64,000 nucleotides of DNA, from the NCBI RefSeq assembly GCF_001953955.1, contig NZ_CP019300.1, positions 558,001-622,000 of the forward strand. Direction: 5' to 3'. Shown piece after piece: positions 9,377-18,036 of the stretch. Under the pieces are notes generated by a model. The model did not search any database and had not been told where the DNA came from. It was given only the letters and a program-made list of their open reading frames with translations. How positions within the stretch are numbered: the stretch's first letter is position 1; the number at the start of each line of letters is the position of its first letter. Made by a program: the position numbers and the translations under genes. The stretch comes from Prevotella intermedia ATCC 25611 = DSM 20706. Lineage in GTDB: Bacteria; Bacteroidota; Bacteroidia; Bacteroidales; Bacteroidaceae.

Positions 9377-10990
9377 TTAGAGCTGTGGACCAGCTGCTAC
9401 AAGCTTCTTACCAGCATCGTTTCCTTCGTACTTCTTGAAGTTCTTGATGAAGCGGTCTGCGAGGTCTTTAGCCTTTTCTTCCCACTGTGATGCGTCAGCG
9501 TATGTGTCGCGTGGGTCGAGAATGTTGGTATCAACACCTTCCAACTTTGTAGGAACAGTGAAGTTGAAGTAAGGAATCTGCTTTGTTGGAGCAGCGTCGA
9601 TAGAGTGGTTCAAGATTGCGTCGATGATACCGCGTGTATCCTTGATAGAGATACGCTTGCCTGTACCGTTCCAACCTGTGTTCACCAAGTAAGCCTTAGC
9701 ACCGCTCTTTTCCATCTTCTTAACCAATTCTTCAGCATACTTTGTTGGGTGAAGTTCCAAGAAAGCCTGACCGAAGCAAGCTGAGAATGTAGGAGTTGGC
9801 TCTGTGATACCACGTTCTGTACCTGCCAACTTAGCTGTAAATCCAGAGAGGAAGTAGTACTTTGTCTGCTCAGAATCGAGAATTGACACTGGAGGAAGTA
9901 CACCGAAAGCGTCTGCACTCAAGAAGATTACCTGCTTTGCAGCTGGACCTTGAGAAAGTGGACGTTGAATATTCTTGATGTGGTAGATAGGATAAGAAAC
10001 ACGAGTGTTCTCGGTTACGCTCTTATCAGCGAAGTCAATCTCACCGTTTTTGTCTACTGTAACGTTCTCGAGCAATGCGTCGCGGCGGATAGCACCGTAG
10101 ATATCTGGCTCAGCTTCTGGGTCGAGGTTGATTACTTTCGCATAGCAACCACCTTCAAAGTTGAACACACCGTTGTCGTCCCAACCGTGTTCGTCGTCTC
10201 CGATGAGCTTACGCTTAGGGTCGGTAGACAATGTTGTCTTACCAGTACCAGAGAGACCGAAGAAGATTGCAGTGTTTTCTCCGTTCAAATCGGTGTTTGC
10301 AGAGCAGTGCATAGACGCAATACCCTTCAATGGCAAGAAGTAGTTCATCATAGAGAACATACCCTTCTTCATTTCACCACCGTACCATGTGTTGATGATA
10401 ACTTGCTCCTTAGAAGTTACATTGAACACAACAGCTGTTTCAGAGTTCAAGCCGAGTTCCTTCCAGTTCTCAACTTTAGCCTTTGATGCGTTGTAAACGA
10501 TGAAGTCTGGCTCTTGTTCAAAGTCCTCTTCGCTTTGTGGGCGAATGAACATATTTGTAACGAAGTGTGCCTGCCATGCTACTTCCATGATGAAGCGCAC
10601 CTTCATGCGTGTATCTTTGTGAGTACCGCAGAAACCATCAACAACAAACAAACGCTTGTTAGAAAGTTCATTCTTTGCGATTTCCTTTACTGCATTCCAA
10701 GTTTCCTTAGTAGCTCTGTGGTTGTCGTTCTTGTATTCGTCAGATGTCCACCATACTGTATCGTGTGAGTTTTCATCATCAACGATGAACTTATCTTTAG
10801 GAGAACGACCAGTGTAGATACCTGTCATTACGTTAACAGCACCAAGTTCTGTTTCCTGGCCTACTTCGAAACCTTCAAGACTCTCTTTTGTTTCTTCATT
10901 GAACAATACTTCGTATGAAGGATTGTACAGCACTTCTTTTGCGCCTGTAATGCCATAATTGGCGAGTACGCTCTTATCAAATTTTGCCAT
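9377..10990 (-). CDS. pckA: ATP-dependent phosphoenolpyruvate carboxykinase PckA
   Basis: This 537-aa enzyme interconverts oxaloacetate and phosphoenolpyruvate with ATP/ADP. In succinate-forming anaerobes it commonly runs in the CO2-fixing, ATP-yielding direction that feeds the reductive branch to fumarate. Visible motifs are the kinase P-loop G-L-S-G-T-G-K-T-T at 245-253, the metal-binding G-D-D-E-H-G-W at 264-270 and the oxaloacetate-site G-R-S-P-K-D-K-F at 61-68. Length is typical for the ATP-type family. It is monocistronic with its own promoter and terminator, and complements the aspA/fumarate genes at 56.6-62.2 kb. Confidence 0.97.
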   Translation of the reverse strand: MAKFDKSVLANYGITGAKEVLYNPSYEVLFNEETKESLEGFEVGQETELGAVNVMTGIYTGRSPKDKFIVDDENSHDTVWWTSDEYKNDNHRATKETWNAVKEIAKNELSNKRLFVVDGFCGTHKDTRMKVRFIMEVAWQAHFVTNMFIRPQSEEDFEQEPDFIVYNASKAKVENWKELGLNSETAVVFNVTSKEQVIINTWYGGEMKKGMFSMMNYFLPLKGIASMHCSANTDLNGENTAIFFGLSGTGKTTLSTDPKRKLIGDDEHGWDDNGVFNFEGGCYAKVINLDPEAEPDIYGAIRRDALLENVTVDKNGEIDFADKSVTENTRVSYPIYHIKNIQRPLSQGPAAKQVIFLSADAFGVLPPVSILDSEQTKYYFLSGFTAKLAGTERGITEPTPTFSACFGQAFLELHPTKYAEELVKKMEKSGAKAYLVNTGWNGTGKRISIKDTRGIIDAILNHSIDAAPTKQIPYFNFTVPTKLEGVDTNILDPRDTYADASQWEEKAKDLADRFIKNFKKYEGNDAGKKLVAAGPQL

Positions 10991-11059
10991 TTGTAAATAT
11001 TATATAAATGTTGAAATTAATTCCGTATCTTGTAACAACTTTACCTTAAAATAACACCG

Positions 11060-11090
11060 CAAAGGTAATAATTTTATGATGTAATGCAAA
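11060..11090 (-). promoter_or_regulatory. pckA promoter
   Basis: On the minus strand TTTG (complement of 11087-11090), 19 nt, then TACCTTTG (complement of 11060-11067). The leader to the ATG would be about 60-65 nt. Confidence 0.75.
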
Positions 11091-11181
11091 ATGATAGGTA
11101 TAAAAAATGCAGCAATAAAACATTTGCAAGGTTAAAGAATATAAAAAATATTATTGTTGGCAGATATTTGCTATTCAGACG

Positions 11182-11212
11182 TTGCAAATAATAAACTATT
11201 TTCTTAATTTTG
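11182..11212 (+). promoter_or_regulatory. upp promoter
   Basis: TTG at 11182-11184, a 20-nt gap, then TAATTTTG at 11205-11212. The transcript would start about 55 nt before the upp ATG. Confidence 0.7.
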
Positions 11213-11272
11213 CCACAATTTTGGGCGCATAAAAACTATCACCCCAATTTAACCATACTATAAAAAGAAAAA

Positions 11273-11932
11273 ATGGAAATCATTAACTTCTCGGAACAGA
11301 ACTCCATTGTAAACCAGTACATGGCAGAAATCCGCGACAAGGACTACCAGACAAACCGTCTCCTTTTCCGTAACAACGTAATGCGAATAGGAGAGTTCGA
11401 AGCATTCGAAATCTCTAAAACACTTCAGTACGAAATGAAGGAAATCCAGACTCCGCTGGGCATTTCTAAGGTAAACGTACCTACCGACAAGATTGTACTT
11501 GCTACTATCTTTCGTGCAGGACTTCCTTTCCACAACGGATTTCTCAACATTTTCGACCATGCAGGCAATGCTTTCGTAAGCGCATACAGGGAATACAAGG
11601 ACAAGGAACACCACGAAGTAGGCATTCACGTAGAATATTTGGCAACACCGAATATTGACGGCAAAACCCTCATTATTGCCGACCCAATGTTGGCAACAGG
11701 TGGTTCGATGGAGCTTGGCTACAAGGCAATACTCTCTAAAGGTACACCTCGCCACGTCCATATAGCTTGTGTGATAGCTTCTCCAGAAGGTATCGACCAC
11801 ATTAAAAAGACTTTCCCCGACGACAAGACCACCATTTGGTGCGGTGCAATCGACGAAGGCTTGAACGAACACAAGTACATTGTTCCAGGCTTTGGCGATG
11901 CTGGTGACCTTTGCTACGGCGAAAAACTCTAA
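11273..11932 (+). CDS. upp: Uracil phosphoribosyltransferase Upp
   Basis: This cytoplasmic salvage enzyme converts uracil and PRPP to UMP. The 219-aa protein carries the PRPP-binding loop L-I-I-A-D-P-M-L-A-T-G-G-S at 133-145 and the C-terminal uracil-site block V-P-G-F-G-D-A-G-D near residues 205-213. Both are diagnostic for UPRTase. It stands alone between a clear promoter and a clear terminator and is divergent from pckA. A long open frame on the opposite strand (11258-12100) is a shadow of this gene. Confidence 0.96.
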   Translation: MEIINFSEQNSIVNQYMAEIRDKDYQTNRLLFRNNVMRIGEFEAFEISKTLQYEMKEIQTPLGISKVNVPTDKIVLATIFRAGLPFHNGFLNIFDHAGNAFVSAYREYKDKEHHEVGIHVEYLATPNIDGKTLIIADPMLATGGSMELGYKAILSKGTPRHVHIACVIASPEGIDHIKKTFPDDKTTIWCGAIDEGLNEHKYIVPGFGDAGDLCYGEKL

Positions 11933-12003
11933 GTACAATTTACAAACCACGCAACAGCAATGGCTGATATTAGCCATTGCAAAGCAGGTTTTTTCTATAA
12001 GAT

Positions 12004-12060
12004 AAAGCGGAGTGGCGACACAAGGTACCACTCCTTTCCGCTTTATTTTTTCTTTTTTTC
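12004..12060 (+). terminator. Terminator after upp
   Basis: AAAGCGG-A-GTGG pairs with CCAC-TC-N-CCGCTTT across a short loop, followed by a long T-rich tract. Confidence 0.85.
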
Positions 12061-12236
12061 CCCCAATTCGTATTATTCTCGGTACTTCCAATAGACGCAT
12101 AGACAGCGTTTATAACGTTTCGTTTAGAAATCGGCGCAGTGCTCTTGTTCTCTGAAATACCGGGATAGGCAATGTTTTTGAAGGGAAATAATTGCCCCTT
12201 TCTTGCCTATAACAATTACTGAAAAACAGCTTTGGT

Positions 12237-12430
12237 TTTGTAAAGATAATTCTCTTAAAAAGTGATAACTGCGCTTTGGCATTGCGAAAGCGGCTCTTTT
12301 GCAACGCAAAACCTACGCTTTTACCGTGCAAAACCGCCGCTTTTGGAATGCAAAACAATAGGTTTTGTAACACGCTTATGTATAGATAGTTACGCAATAG
12401 TTACGCTTGTGAAAAATATTTACATTCTTG
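12237..12430 (+). repeat. Dispersed element A, copy 3
   Basis: Same flanks as copy 2. The core (12284-12366) has words GCGGCTC, CCTACGC, CCGCCGC, CAATAGG and spacers GCAACGC, ACCGTGC, GGAATGC. It sits between convergent upp and ompA-like units. The stretch 12061-12236 shows no gene. Confidence 0.9.
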
Positions 12431-12469
12431 TTGCCTTTTACAGAGGTATCTGTACTGTCGGAATGGCAA

Positions 12470-12514
12470 TAAAAAAGGTCTTCAAATACAGATAACTGTA
12501 TATTTGAAGACCTT
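12470..12514 (-). terminator. Terminator of the OmpA-like unit
   Basis: AAGGTCTTCAAATACAG (12476-12492) pairs with CTGTATATTTGAAGACCTT (12496-12514). On the minus strand the stem is followed by TTTTTTATT, so it serves the leftward unit that includes the 42-aa ORF. Confidence 0.85.
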
Positions 12515-12536
12515 ATGTTTAGATGTTCGCATCAAT

Positions 12537-12665
12537 CTAATTCAGTAGGAAGTAGGCAGCTCTGCCAATTAATTTCCCTACATAGTACAATATGAAGATA
12601 CATAATGTAAGAATCGTTAGATATGCGACCCATCGTTTATATCCTGTTAGTGAACGGTAGTTCAT
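12537..12665 (-). CDS. 42-aa predicted single-pass membrane peptide
   Basis: The frame from ATG 12665 to TAG 12537 encodes a 42-residue peptide beginning MNYRSLTGYKRW. One hydrophobic stretch runs from about residue 13 to 29 (V-A-Y-L-T-I-L-T-L-C-I-F-I-L-Y-Y-V), with basic residues on both sides. It starts 42 nt after the stop of the OmpA-like gene and ends about 20 nt before the strong leftward terminator, so it probably shares that transcript. I do not recognise a family. Placement inside a transcription unit and the clean transmembrane profile argue that it is real, but only comparative data could show it is translated. Confidence 0.55.
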   Translation of the reverse strand: MNYRSLTGYKRWVAYLTILTLCIFILYYVGKLIGRAAYFLLN

Positions 12666-12707
12666 AGGAGTTTGATAATTCTTTTTCGTTGTTAAAACAC
12701 TTTATTT

Positions 12708-13565
12708 TTATTTCTCTGCTGACTCTGGAGCCTTACCGATAAGGTCCATAAACTGGTCGAGCTTAGGAGTAATGATAATTTGTGTGCGGCGGTTACGCTG
12801 CTTTCCAAGCTCTGTGTCGTTGGTTGCGAGTGGGTTAAACTCGCCACGACCACCTGCAGTCAGACGTTTTGGGTCTACACCGAAGCGGGTTTGCAAGTAT
12901 TGTGCCACCGATGAAGCACGCAAACAAGAGAGGTCCCAGTTGTTGCGAATATTCTTCATCTTTTCGCTCTGTGCATTTACAGGCACGTTGTCGGTGTTAC
13001 CTTCAATCAGCACATCGTAGTCTCTGTAGTCGGTAATAATCTTTGCAATCTTGCTAAGGGTTTGTTCTGCACGGTCGTTTACTTCGTAAGAACCGCTCTT
13101 GTAGAGCATATTGTCTGCCAACGAGATGTAAACAACGCCCTTCAACACCTGAACATCAACTTCCTTGAGTTCCTCCTTGCTGAGGCTGCGTGTAAGGTTG
13201 TTCGTAAGAACAAGGTTGAGCGAGTCGCTCTTGGTCTTCACTTCCACGAGGTGGCGAATGTACTGGTTGCTCTCGTTGATTTGGTCTACCAACTTAGAAA
13301 TATTGATATTGTTTGAATTGGCATTGTTCAAACTCTGGTCGAGGCTACCCTGCAAAGCTGCTGCATTTGCTTTTGCCTGTGCCAATTGGTCTTCCAAACT
13401 CTTTATACGAGCATTGTTTGCTGCAATTGTTTCTTTAGCATTTTGGTATTCGCTCGATAGGCGTTGGTTTTCTGATTGGCAATTCTGCAAATCTTTCTTG
13501 CTGGCACAACCTGTCATCAACAGTGCACCTGCACACAAGGTTAATACTAAAAGGTTCTTTTTCAT
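12708..13565 (-). CDS. OmpA-family outer-membrane lipoprotein
   Basis: The 285-aa protein starts with a lipoprotein signal peptide whose lipobox L-M-T-G-C places the lipidated cysteine at residue 20. Residues about 25-90 form a Q/N/A-rich coiled coil. The C-terminal half is an OmpA/MotB peptidoglycan-binding domain: N-T-D-N-V-P-V, N-W-D-L-S-C-L-R-A, then G-R-G-E-F-N-P-L-A and R-N-R-R-T-Q-I. It likely links outer membrane and peptidoglycan, as Pal-type proteins do. A TATCTTTG -7 element (complement of 13653-13660) lies upstream. A small membrane ORF follows it before the terminator. Confidence 0.88.
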   Translation of the reverse strand: MKKNLLVLTLCAGALLMTGCASKKDLQNCQSENQRLSSEYQNAKETIAANNARIKSLEDQLAQAKANAAALQGSLDQSLNNANSNNINISKLVDQINESNQYIRHLVEVKTKSDSLNLVLTNNLTRSLSKEELKEVDVQVLKGVVYISLADNMLYKSGSYEVNDRAEQTLSKIAKIITDYRDYDVLIEGNTDNVPVNAQSEKMKNIRNNWDLSCLRASSVAQYLQTRFGVDPKRLTAGGRGEFNPLATNDTELGKQRNRRTQIIITPKLDQFMDLIGKAPESAEK

Positions 13566-13751
13566 ATTGCTAATAGTTTATTAATTTATACTCAATTATG
13601 TTTGCTTTGCTTGAATACATCAAGCGCAGACGTATTGCGCCTGCTTACCGTGCAAAGATATTCATTTGGTTGCAGATAGCTATAAAAGTAAAAAAGGTTT
13701 AGCTTATTTTAAGCGAGTTTAAGTATTTACAAGCTAAAAACGCTATACATT

Positions 13752-14156
13752 CTACTCAATAGGCTCTATCTTGGGGGCTTTCATATCAGAAGGTTGCGTG
13801 CCGTTGCTTCCCGTTTCCTCTTTTATAGGGGGCGGTGGTAACGCTGGCACTTCGATTGGTTCGGGTTCAGGTATGTTGTTAATGTTACTGTTGCCATCTT
13901 CCGAATCAACGTAGTCCACCTTCTTGTTTTCCTTTACTTCTACTTCCTTCGCCTCTTCTTTCGTCAATACAGGGATTTTCGATGTGGTATCAATACCTAT
14001 CACCGCACCCGACATATCCACCTCGTACTTGCGTGGCGGTGCCATATCGCGGGTTGCCATTAGGACTGACAGCAACAGCGAACCAAAGAAAAGCACCCCT
14101 GCACAGATGGCAACGGGCTTGGTGTATGTAGGTTTCTTGTTTCCTTGTGAGTTCAT
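13752..14156 (-). CDS. Membrane-anchored proline-rich protein of unknown function
   Basis: From ATG 14156 this is a 134-aa protein; a GTG two codons upstream is possible. One transmembrane segment lies near residues 13-33. The rest would be periplasmic: a K/E-rich stretch, then proline-rich runs (P-E-P-E-P-I-E-V-P-A-L-P-P-P-P). The layout resembles the anchor and proline spacer of TonB-type proteins, but no C-terminal TonB domain is present. It could be a truncated energy transducer or a spacer protein of its own. It precedes the OmpA-like gene with a 186-nt gap. Confidence 0.6.
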   Translation of the reverse strand: MNSQGNKKPTYTKPVAICAGVLFFGSLLLSVLMATRDMAPPRKYEVDMSGAVIGIDTTSKIPVLTKEEAKEVEVKENKKVDYVDSEDGNSNINNIPEPEPIEVPALPPPPIKEETGSNGTQPSDMKAPKIEPIE

Positions 14157-14256
14157 AAGCACATTTTAGAATGACGAACGTATGCAAAAGCAAAGTTGTT
14201 TCTATTGCGCAAAAGTACTGAAAATATCCAATACCACCAAAAGAATGTACAAAATG

Positions 14257-14721
14257 CTACTGTTTCTTCTTGCTTATCTGGCGGTCAGAAAGCGCATCGC
14301 TCGCCTTGTTGAGGGTTTTATCGACATTGTTGCCGAACTTCTTGCCTGCCTCGCTCAGCTTTTTCAGGAACTTTTTGCCGTTCTTTTCGGCTTTGCCCGC
14401 AACTCTTCCAATGGCTTCCGATTCGCGTTCCATAAAGTCTTCCATACCGTCTCCAATGTTGCTGAGCCCTTCTTTTATCTTTTCTTCAGATGTTTTCTTC
14501 TTGTACGTTGTAGTATCTGTTGTGTAAACATCGTAGTTTTCCGTTGCATAAGTTTCTGTTTGCTGCTTTTTATCAGTAGTCTGCTTGTTCTGTTTTGCTT
14601 TTGAAACTTGCTTCTTTTCAGGCACAGGATAGTTTAGAACTGCATTTGTCTGTGCGCTCATGCTTGTGCTAATTCCTATAAAAAGGAAAGTCAGCAGGGT
14701 ATAAACAATCTTTGTTTTCAT
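14257..14721 (-). CDS. Exported lysine-rich protein of unknown function
   Basis: The 154-aa protein has a signal peptide (hydrophobic core about residues 5-18, likely cleaved after M-S-A near residue 23). The mature part is unusually rich in lysine, threonine and glutamate, low in hydrophobics and contains no cysteine. It has heptad-like stretches from about residue 80 onward that could form helices. I recognise no family. It lies between the glycosyltransferase pair and the proline-rich membrane protein on the same strand. Confidence 0.55.
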   Translation of the reverse strand: MKTKIVYTLLTFLFIGISTSMSAQTNAVLNYPVPEKKQVSKAKQNKQTTDKKQQTETYATENYDVYTTDTTTYKKKTSEEKIKEGLSNIGDGMEDFMERESEAIGRVAGKAEKNGKKFLKKLSEAGKKFGNNVDKTLNKASDALSDRQISKKKQ

Positions 14722-14758
14722 TTTACTGAGGATTTAATTTGTTAATATTTATATGATT

Positions 14759-15541
14759 TTACTGTTTTATGAGCTTTCTTACTACAAACCAAATGTGCTT
14801 TGCAAGGGTAGGGAATACGCCATAGTGCTTGCACATTACCTGAAAACGCTCGCGAAGCGATGTACGGTGGTGCAGCGTAGTTTGCCCTTCTTCCATATAG
14901 TTGGCTATTACGGCGTGCACGTTTCTAAGCAACAGTCCCTTCCGTTCGCCCTCACGCATTATCTTTATGCACCAATCCACGTCGGCAGAATAACGGTAGT
15001 GCGTGTCGAAAGGTGTTTTCCGTGCAATATCCAAGCGAGCATAAAAGGCTTGATGGCATACCAACATACCGTCGCGAAACGAACGCCAAGTAAGCTTTTC
15101 GGGCGGTTGCAGCCTGCGATGATACAGGAAATTGCCCTTTTCGTCTATGATATCAGTATTGCCATATACCACTGCAGGGCGTTCTTCGCCGTCGCCTACT
15201 TCGGCTGCCAATGCTACTTTCTCGAGTGTATCAGCCGTCGGAAAGCGGTCGCCAGCATTCAGAAACACCACATAATCGCCCTTTGCGCGCACCAAACCTT
15301 TATTCATAGCGTCGTAAAGTCCTTTGTCGGGCTCGCTGTATATACGAACGATATGTTCGTTTTCTGCACTGTCCGACATTTCTTTATAGGCTTCAGCTAT
15401 CGTTACAGTATTGTCTGTCGAGGCACCGTCCACGATAATGTGTTCCACCGTGGGGAAATCCTGCATCAGCACACTGTCTAACGTAGGCTGCAACACATCG
15501 GCTGCGTTATAGGTAATGGTGATTACTGAGAATGTTATCAT
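14759..15541 (-). CDS. Family 2 glycosyltransferase
   Basis: The 260-aa protein shows the GT-A pattern: S-V-I-T-I-T-Y-N-A at 5-13, I-I-V-D-G-A-S-T-D-N-T near residues 35-45, and the metal-binding block F-L-N-A-G-D-R-F in place of DxD near 94-101. Such enzymes transfer a sugar from a nucleotide donor to a lipid-linked or protein acceptor at the inner membrane face. Its ATG directly abuts the TAA of the upstream glycosyltransferase gene, so the two are translationally coupled and probably decorate the same glycan. The donor sugar cannot be read from sequence. Confidence 0.88.
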   Translation of the reverse strand: MITFSVITITYNAADVLQPTLDSVLMQDFPTVEHIIVDGASTDNTVTIAEAYKEMSDSAENEHIVRIYSEPDKGLYDAMNKGLVRAKGDYVVFLNAGDRFPTADTLEKVALAAEVGDGEERPAVVYGNTDIIDEKGNFLYHRRLQPPEKLTWRSFRDGMLVCHQAFYARLDIARKTPFDTHYRYSADVDWCIKIMREGERKGLLLRNVHAVIANYMEEGQTTLHHRTSLRERFQVMCKHYGVFPTLAKHIWFVVRKLIKQ

Positions 15542-16813
15542 TTATTTGTTCTTTGAATAAGCAACTGCTCTCTTGTAAATATCTATATATTGCGTAGCTA
15601 CACGCGTTTGCGAATAGCACAGTTTCACCTTTTCTACAGCATTGGCAGACAGCTTTCCGTAGTCGGCAACGTTCAACACCCAGTTGATTCCGTATGCCAA
15701 ATCAGCCGAGTCTTTCATTCTCACGACATAGCCATTGCGCTCGTGGTCTATCATTTCGGGAATACCGCCCACCTCAAAGCCCACACACGGCACGCCACAA
15801 GCCATTGCTTCCATAATGGTGTTGGGCAGATTGTCTGACAGCGATGGCAATACAAACACGTCAATGGCATTGTAAACGTCCACTATCTGCTGCGTATCGC
15901 TCACATATCCTAATGGAAACATCGGCAAGTCGAAGTTCTCTCGCAGGTCTTCAGCGTGTCCGCCGAGCACTACAACTGCCGTGTTTGCTAACGTTTCGGG
16001 GTGCTGTTCCACCATTTTTCGGCACGCATCAACCAAGTAACCCATACCTTTATTCTGGTTTGTAACCCGTTGAGATGCAAAAAGTATCAAGCGTTTATCG
16101 GTTGGCAAACCCAGTTTTCTGCGGGCTTCAGTCTTGTCTGCCTTGCAGAAAATGTTTGTATCTATCGGGTTCGGAATACATTCTATCGGGTTCTGACCTA
16201 TCAATGCGCTCCGCTTTGCTTCGCCTTGCAGCCACTTGCTGCACGTTATATATATAATATGTGAACGCCCTTCTATCGCTTCCTTGCGCTTCCACGTCCT
16301 CTGTGCAAGGCTTTTTCTTATGCCTGAGGGCAGCAGACGGCAGTCTTTGCATTGGGTTTCAAACTGCCGACAGTCTAACGTAATGTGGCAAACAGCCGTA
16401 GCGGGCCATATATCGTGCATTGTCCACACGAGCGGTTTGCCTGTTTTCAGTATCTTTTCAATACCTTTGAGCGACAGCATACCTTGGTTTATCCATGCCA
16501 AATGAACAACGTCGGCATCTTTAAATGCCTGCAACTGCGTTATGTCGGTACCTGCATTGGCAATGTCGATAGCAAACAGATTGCGCTTGGAGAAGCGTAA
16601 GTGCCAGAATATGCACCATCGTTCCCACAGCTTATTCCATTGTGTGCGCCACCCATTCTTTATTGTAAACACAGTCGTGTCGTCGCTTAACTTGTCGCGA
16701 ACAAGCATATTTGCTTCAATTCCGTTGTTGTTCAGCGCATCTTTCAAACGGTTTGCAGCCACAGCGGCACCTCCCGTCCGTTCACTTGTATTTACAATCA
16801 GTACTTTCATCAT
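15542..16813 (-). CDS. GT4-type (family 1) glycosyltransferase
   Basis: The 423-aa protein has a GT-B fold pattern: an N-terminal K-V-L-I-V-N-T-S-E-R-T-G-G-A-A glycine loop and the C-terminal donor-site block E-A-M-A-C-G-V-P-C-V-G-F-E-V-G-G near residues 345-360, with the E-x7-E spacing of GT4 retaining transferases. It likely acts in cell-surface polysaccharide assembly. It is the first gene of a two-gene unit with the GT2 gene. A TATCTTTG -7 element (complement of 16832-16839) lies about 20 nt upstream of the ATG. Confidence 0.88.
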   Translation of the reverse strand: MMKVLIVNTSERTGGAAVAANRLKDALNNNGIEANMLVRDKLSDDTTVFTIKNGWRTQWNKLWERWCIFWHLRFSKRNLFAIDIANAGTDITQLQAFKDADVVHLAWINQGMLSLKGIEKILKTGKPLVWTMHDIWPATAVCHITLDCRQFETQCKDCRLLPSGIRKSLAQRTWKRKEAIEGRSHIIYITCSKWLQGEAKRSALIGQNPIECIPNPIDTNIFCKADKTEARRKLGLPTDKRLILFASQRVTNQNKGMGYLVDACRKMVEQHPETLANTAVVVLGGHAEDLRENFDLPMFPLGYVSDTQQIVDVYNAIDVFVLPSLSDNLPNTIMEAMACGVPCVGFEVGGIPEMIDHERNGYVVRMKDSADLAYGINWVLNVADYGKLSANAVEKVKLCYSQTRVATQYIDIYKRAVAYSKNK

Positions 16814-16965
16814 ACCTTAGTTTCACCTGACAAAGATACAAGTTTTCAATGAAATAATAGAAAAAAGCAGGAAATAATCCTATAAAACTGCTCTAACTGC
16901 TTTATATACTATCGTTTGACATACATCAAGAATTTGCAGTTTTGTAAAAAACGAGCCTTGAAATA

Positions 16966-16997
16966 TTTGCAAGTATTCCAAATACTATCTACCTTTG
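16966..16997 (+). promoter_or_regulatory. Strong promoter with no ORF behind it
   Basis: TTTG at 16966-16969, a 20-nt gap and TACCTTTG at 16990-16997 form a full Bacteroidota promoter. No reading frame of length follows before the terminator near 17200. Confidence 0.7.
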
Positions 16998-17003
16998 CAT
17001 CGT

Positions 17004-17202
17004 CAAAAGGTTAATAGATTGTTTAGGTTAGTAGTAATAGATTTAGGTTTTTAGTTATTTTTTAAAGGTAAAAGTTTAACAGATTGTGTAATAAGGAAAA
17101 CAAGGAGACCGTGAGGCTTCCTCTATTCATAAGACAAAAGACAATTAAGGTTAAACAAAATAAATGCTGAAGCTCGTTGAGAGTTTCAGCATTTATTTTT
17201 AT
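17004..17202 (+). ncRNA. Candidate small RNA 1 (about 195 nt)
   Basis: The interval between the promoter at 16966-16997 and the intrinsic terminator has no coding frame. It ends in a strong stem (AAATAAATGCTGAA at about 17158-17171 with TTCAGCATTTATTT) and a T-run. Internally it carries GGAAAACAAGGAGACC and a CCGTGAGG block. A second candidate at 20489-20671 has the same architecture and a similar CGTGA block. I cannot assign it to a known RNA family; the ends are inferred from promoter and terminator. Confidence 0.5.
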
Positions 17203-17304
17203 CCCCTTTGTTTTCTTGCTGTAAACGAAGTCCCGTTTGAGAGTAGTTCAGCAAGACTTATTGCCCTTTCGTTGTTCAAGAGAAATGCAGAAGAATAGTC
17301 ATCG

Positions 17305-17496
17305 TTTTGTAAAGATTATTCTGAAGAAAAAATGATAATTTCGATTTGGCATTGCAAAAGCGTAGGTTTTGCACGCCAAAAGAGCCGCTTTTACCGTGCA
17401 AAAGCGGCTCTTTTACAATGCGAAACAATAGGTTTTGGAACGTGTTGATAATGAGATTGTTACACAATAGTGGCGTTGTGGAAAAATATTTACACT
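17305..17496 (+). repeat. Dispersed element A, copy 4 (rearranged core)
   Basis: The flanks match the other A copies. The core (17355-17436) reads words GCGTAGG, GAGCCGC, GCGGCTC, CAATAGG. Compared with copies 2, 3 and 5, the first two words are inverted as a block and the third is inverted in place, while spacer ACCGTGC is unchanged. Stretches 17203-17304 and 17497-17630 show no gene. Confidence 0.88.
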
Positions 17497-17631
17497 TTTA
17501 TAACCTTCTTTCCGCCAATAAAACATAGAGCAGACTTGTGTCTAAAGTAGACGAAAATAGAAGCTGATGTATTTGCTTTATAGGCTTGCATAAAGGCGGA
17601 AGCGCAAGACTGACACATACAGACATAATAG

Positions 17632-17671
17632 AAAAAGGTGGTGTATCATTGTTTGATACACCACCTTTTTA
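17632..17671. terminator. Bidirectional terminator
   Basis: AAAAAGGTGGTGTATCA pairs with TGATACACCACCTTTTT, giving a U-tract on either strand. On the minus strand it closes the short unit with the 27-aa ORF. Confidence 0.85.
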
Positions 17672-17719
17672 CTTTCTCAAATCATCAACTAACCTAAATA
17701 ATTTACTCTCTAATAATAA

Positions 17720-17803
17720 CTAATCAACTATTTTTTTACTTACGTGAACTGCTTGTGCTATATTGGCAGTTACGATAGCAACTATCATCAATATTATGAA
17801 CAT
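17720..17803 (-). CDS. 27-aa predicted membrane or exported micropeptide
   Basis: The frame from ATG 17803 to TAG 17720 encodes a peptide starting MFIILMIVAIVTANIAQAVH, hydrophobic at residues 2-14 and then A-x-A followed by a basic tail. This looks like a signal-peptide-sized membrane peptide. It sits alone between a near-perfect promoter (17873-17903) and a strong terminator (17632-17671), with a purine-rich AAGAAAGG ahead of the ATG. No family is recognised. The alternative is a small regulatory RNA with a chance ORF. Confidence 0.5.
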   Translation of the reverse strand: MFIILMIVAIVTANIAQAVHVSKKIVD

Positions 17804-17872
17804 AATCTTTTTACCTTTCTTGAGAGCCGCTTGCCCTCACTATTTTAACTTCTTACCTATTGTTTACGAGTG

Positions 17873-17903
17873 CAAAGTTACGGCTTCTTGGGTTTTCAGG
17901 CAA
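17873..17903 (-). promoter_or_regulatory. Promoter of the 27-aa ORF unit
   Basis: On the minus strand TTG (complement of 17901-17903), 20 nt, then TAACTTTG (complement of 17873-17880). The leader would be about 65 nt. Confidence 0.7.
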
Positions 17904-17980
17904 GCAATTCAGGCAAGATTGTGTAATATGGGCGCATTTATTGCCGTGCGTCAAGCGGATTGATTTTTATCAATGACAAA

Positions 17981-18012
17981 TTTGCGAGCCTCGTATTTTT
18001 TGATTAAATTTG
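17981..18012 (+). promoter_or_regulatory. Promoter of the Pif1-like helicase gene
   Basis: TTTG at 17981-17984, a 20-nt gap and TAAATTTG at 18005-18012. The element overlaps a TTG that could be read as a start codon, so the real start must be downstream. Confidence 0.75.
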
Positions 18013-18036
18013 CTGAACGATAGCGAGAACAAAGCG

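Noticed and set aside
11258..12100. A 280-codon frame antisense to upp
   Set aside because: It lies over the conserved upp gene and its promoter and terminator; cysteine- and valine-rich shadow composition.
13752..14156. Calling the proline-rich membrane protein TonB
   Set aside because: It has the anchor and a proline-rich spacer but no C-terminal TonB domain or Y-P motif.
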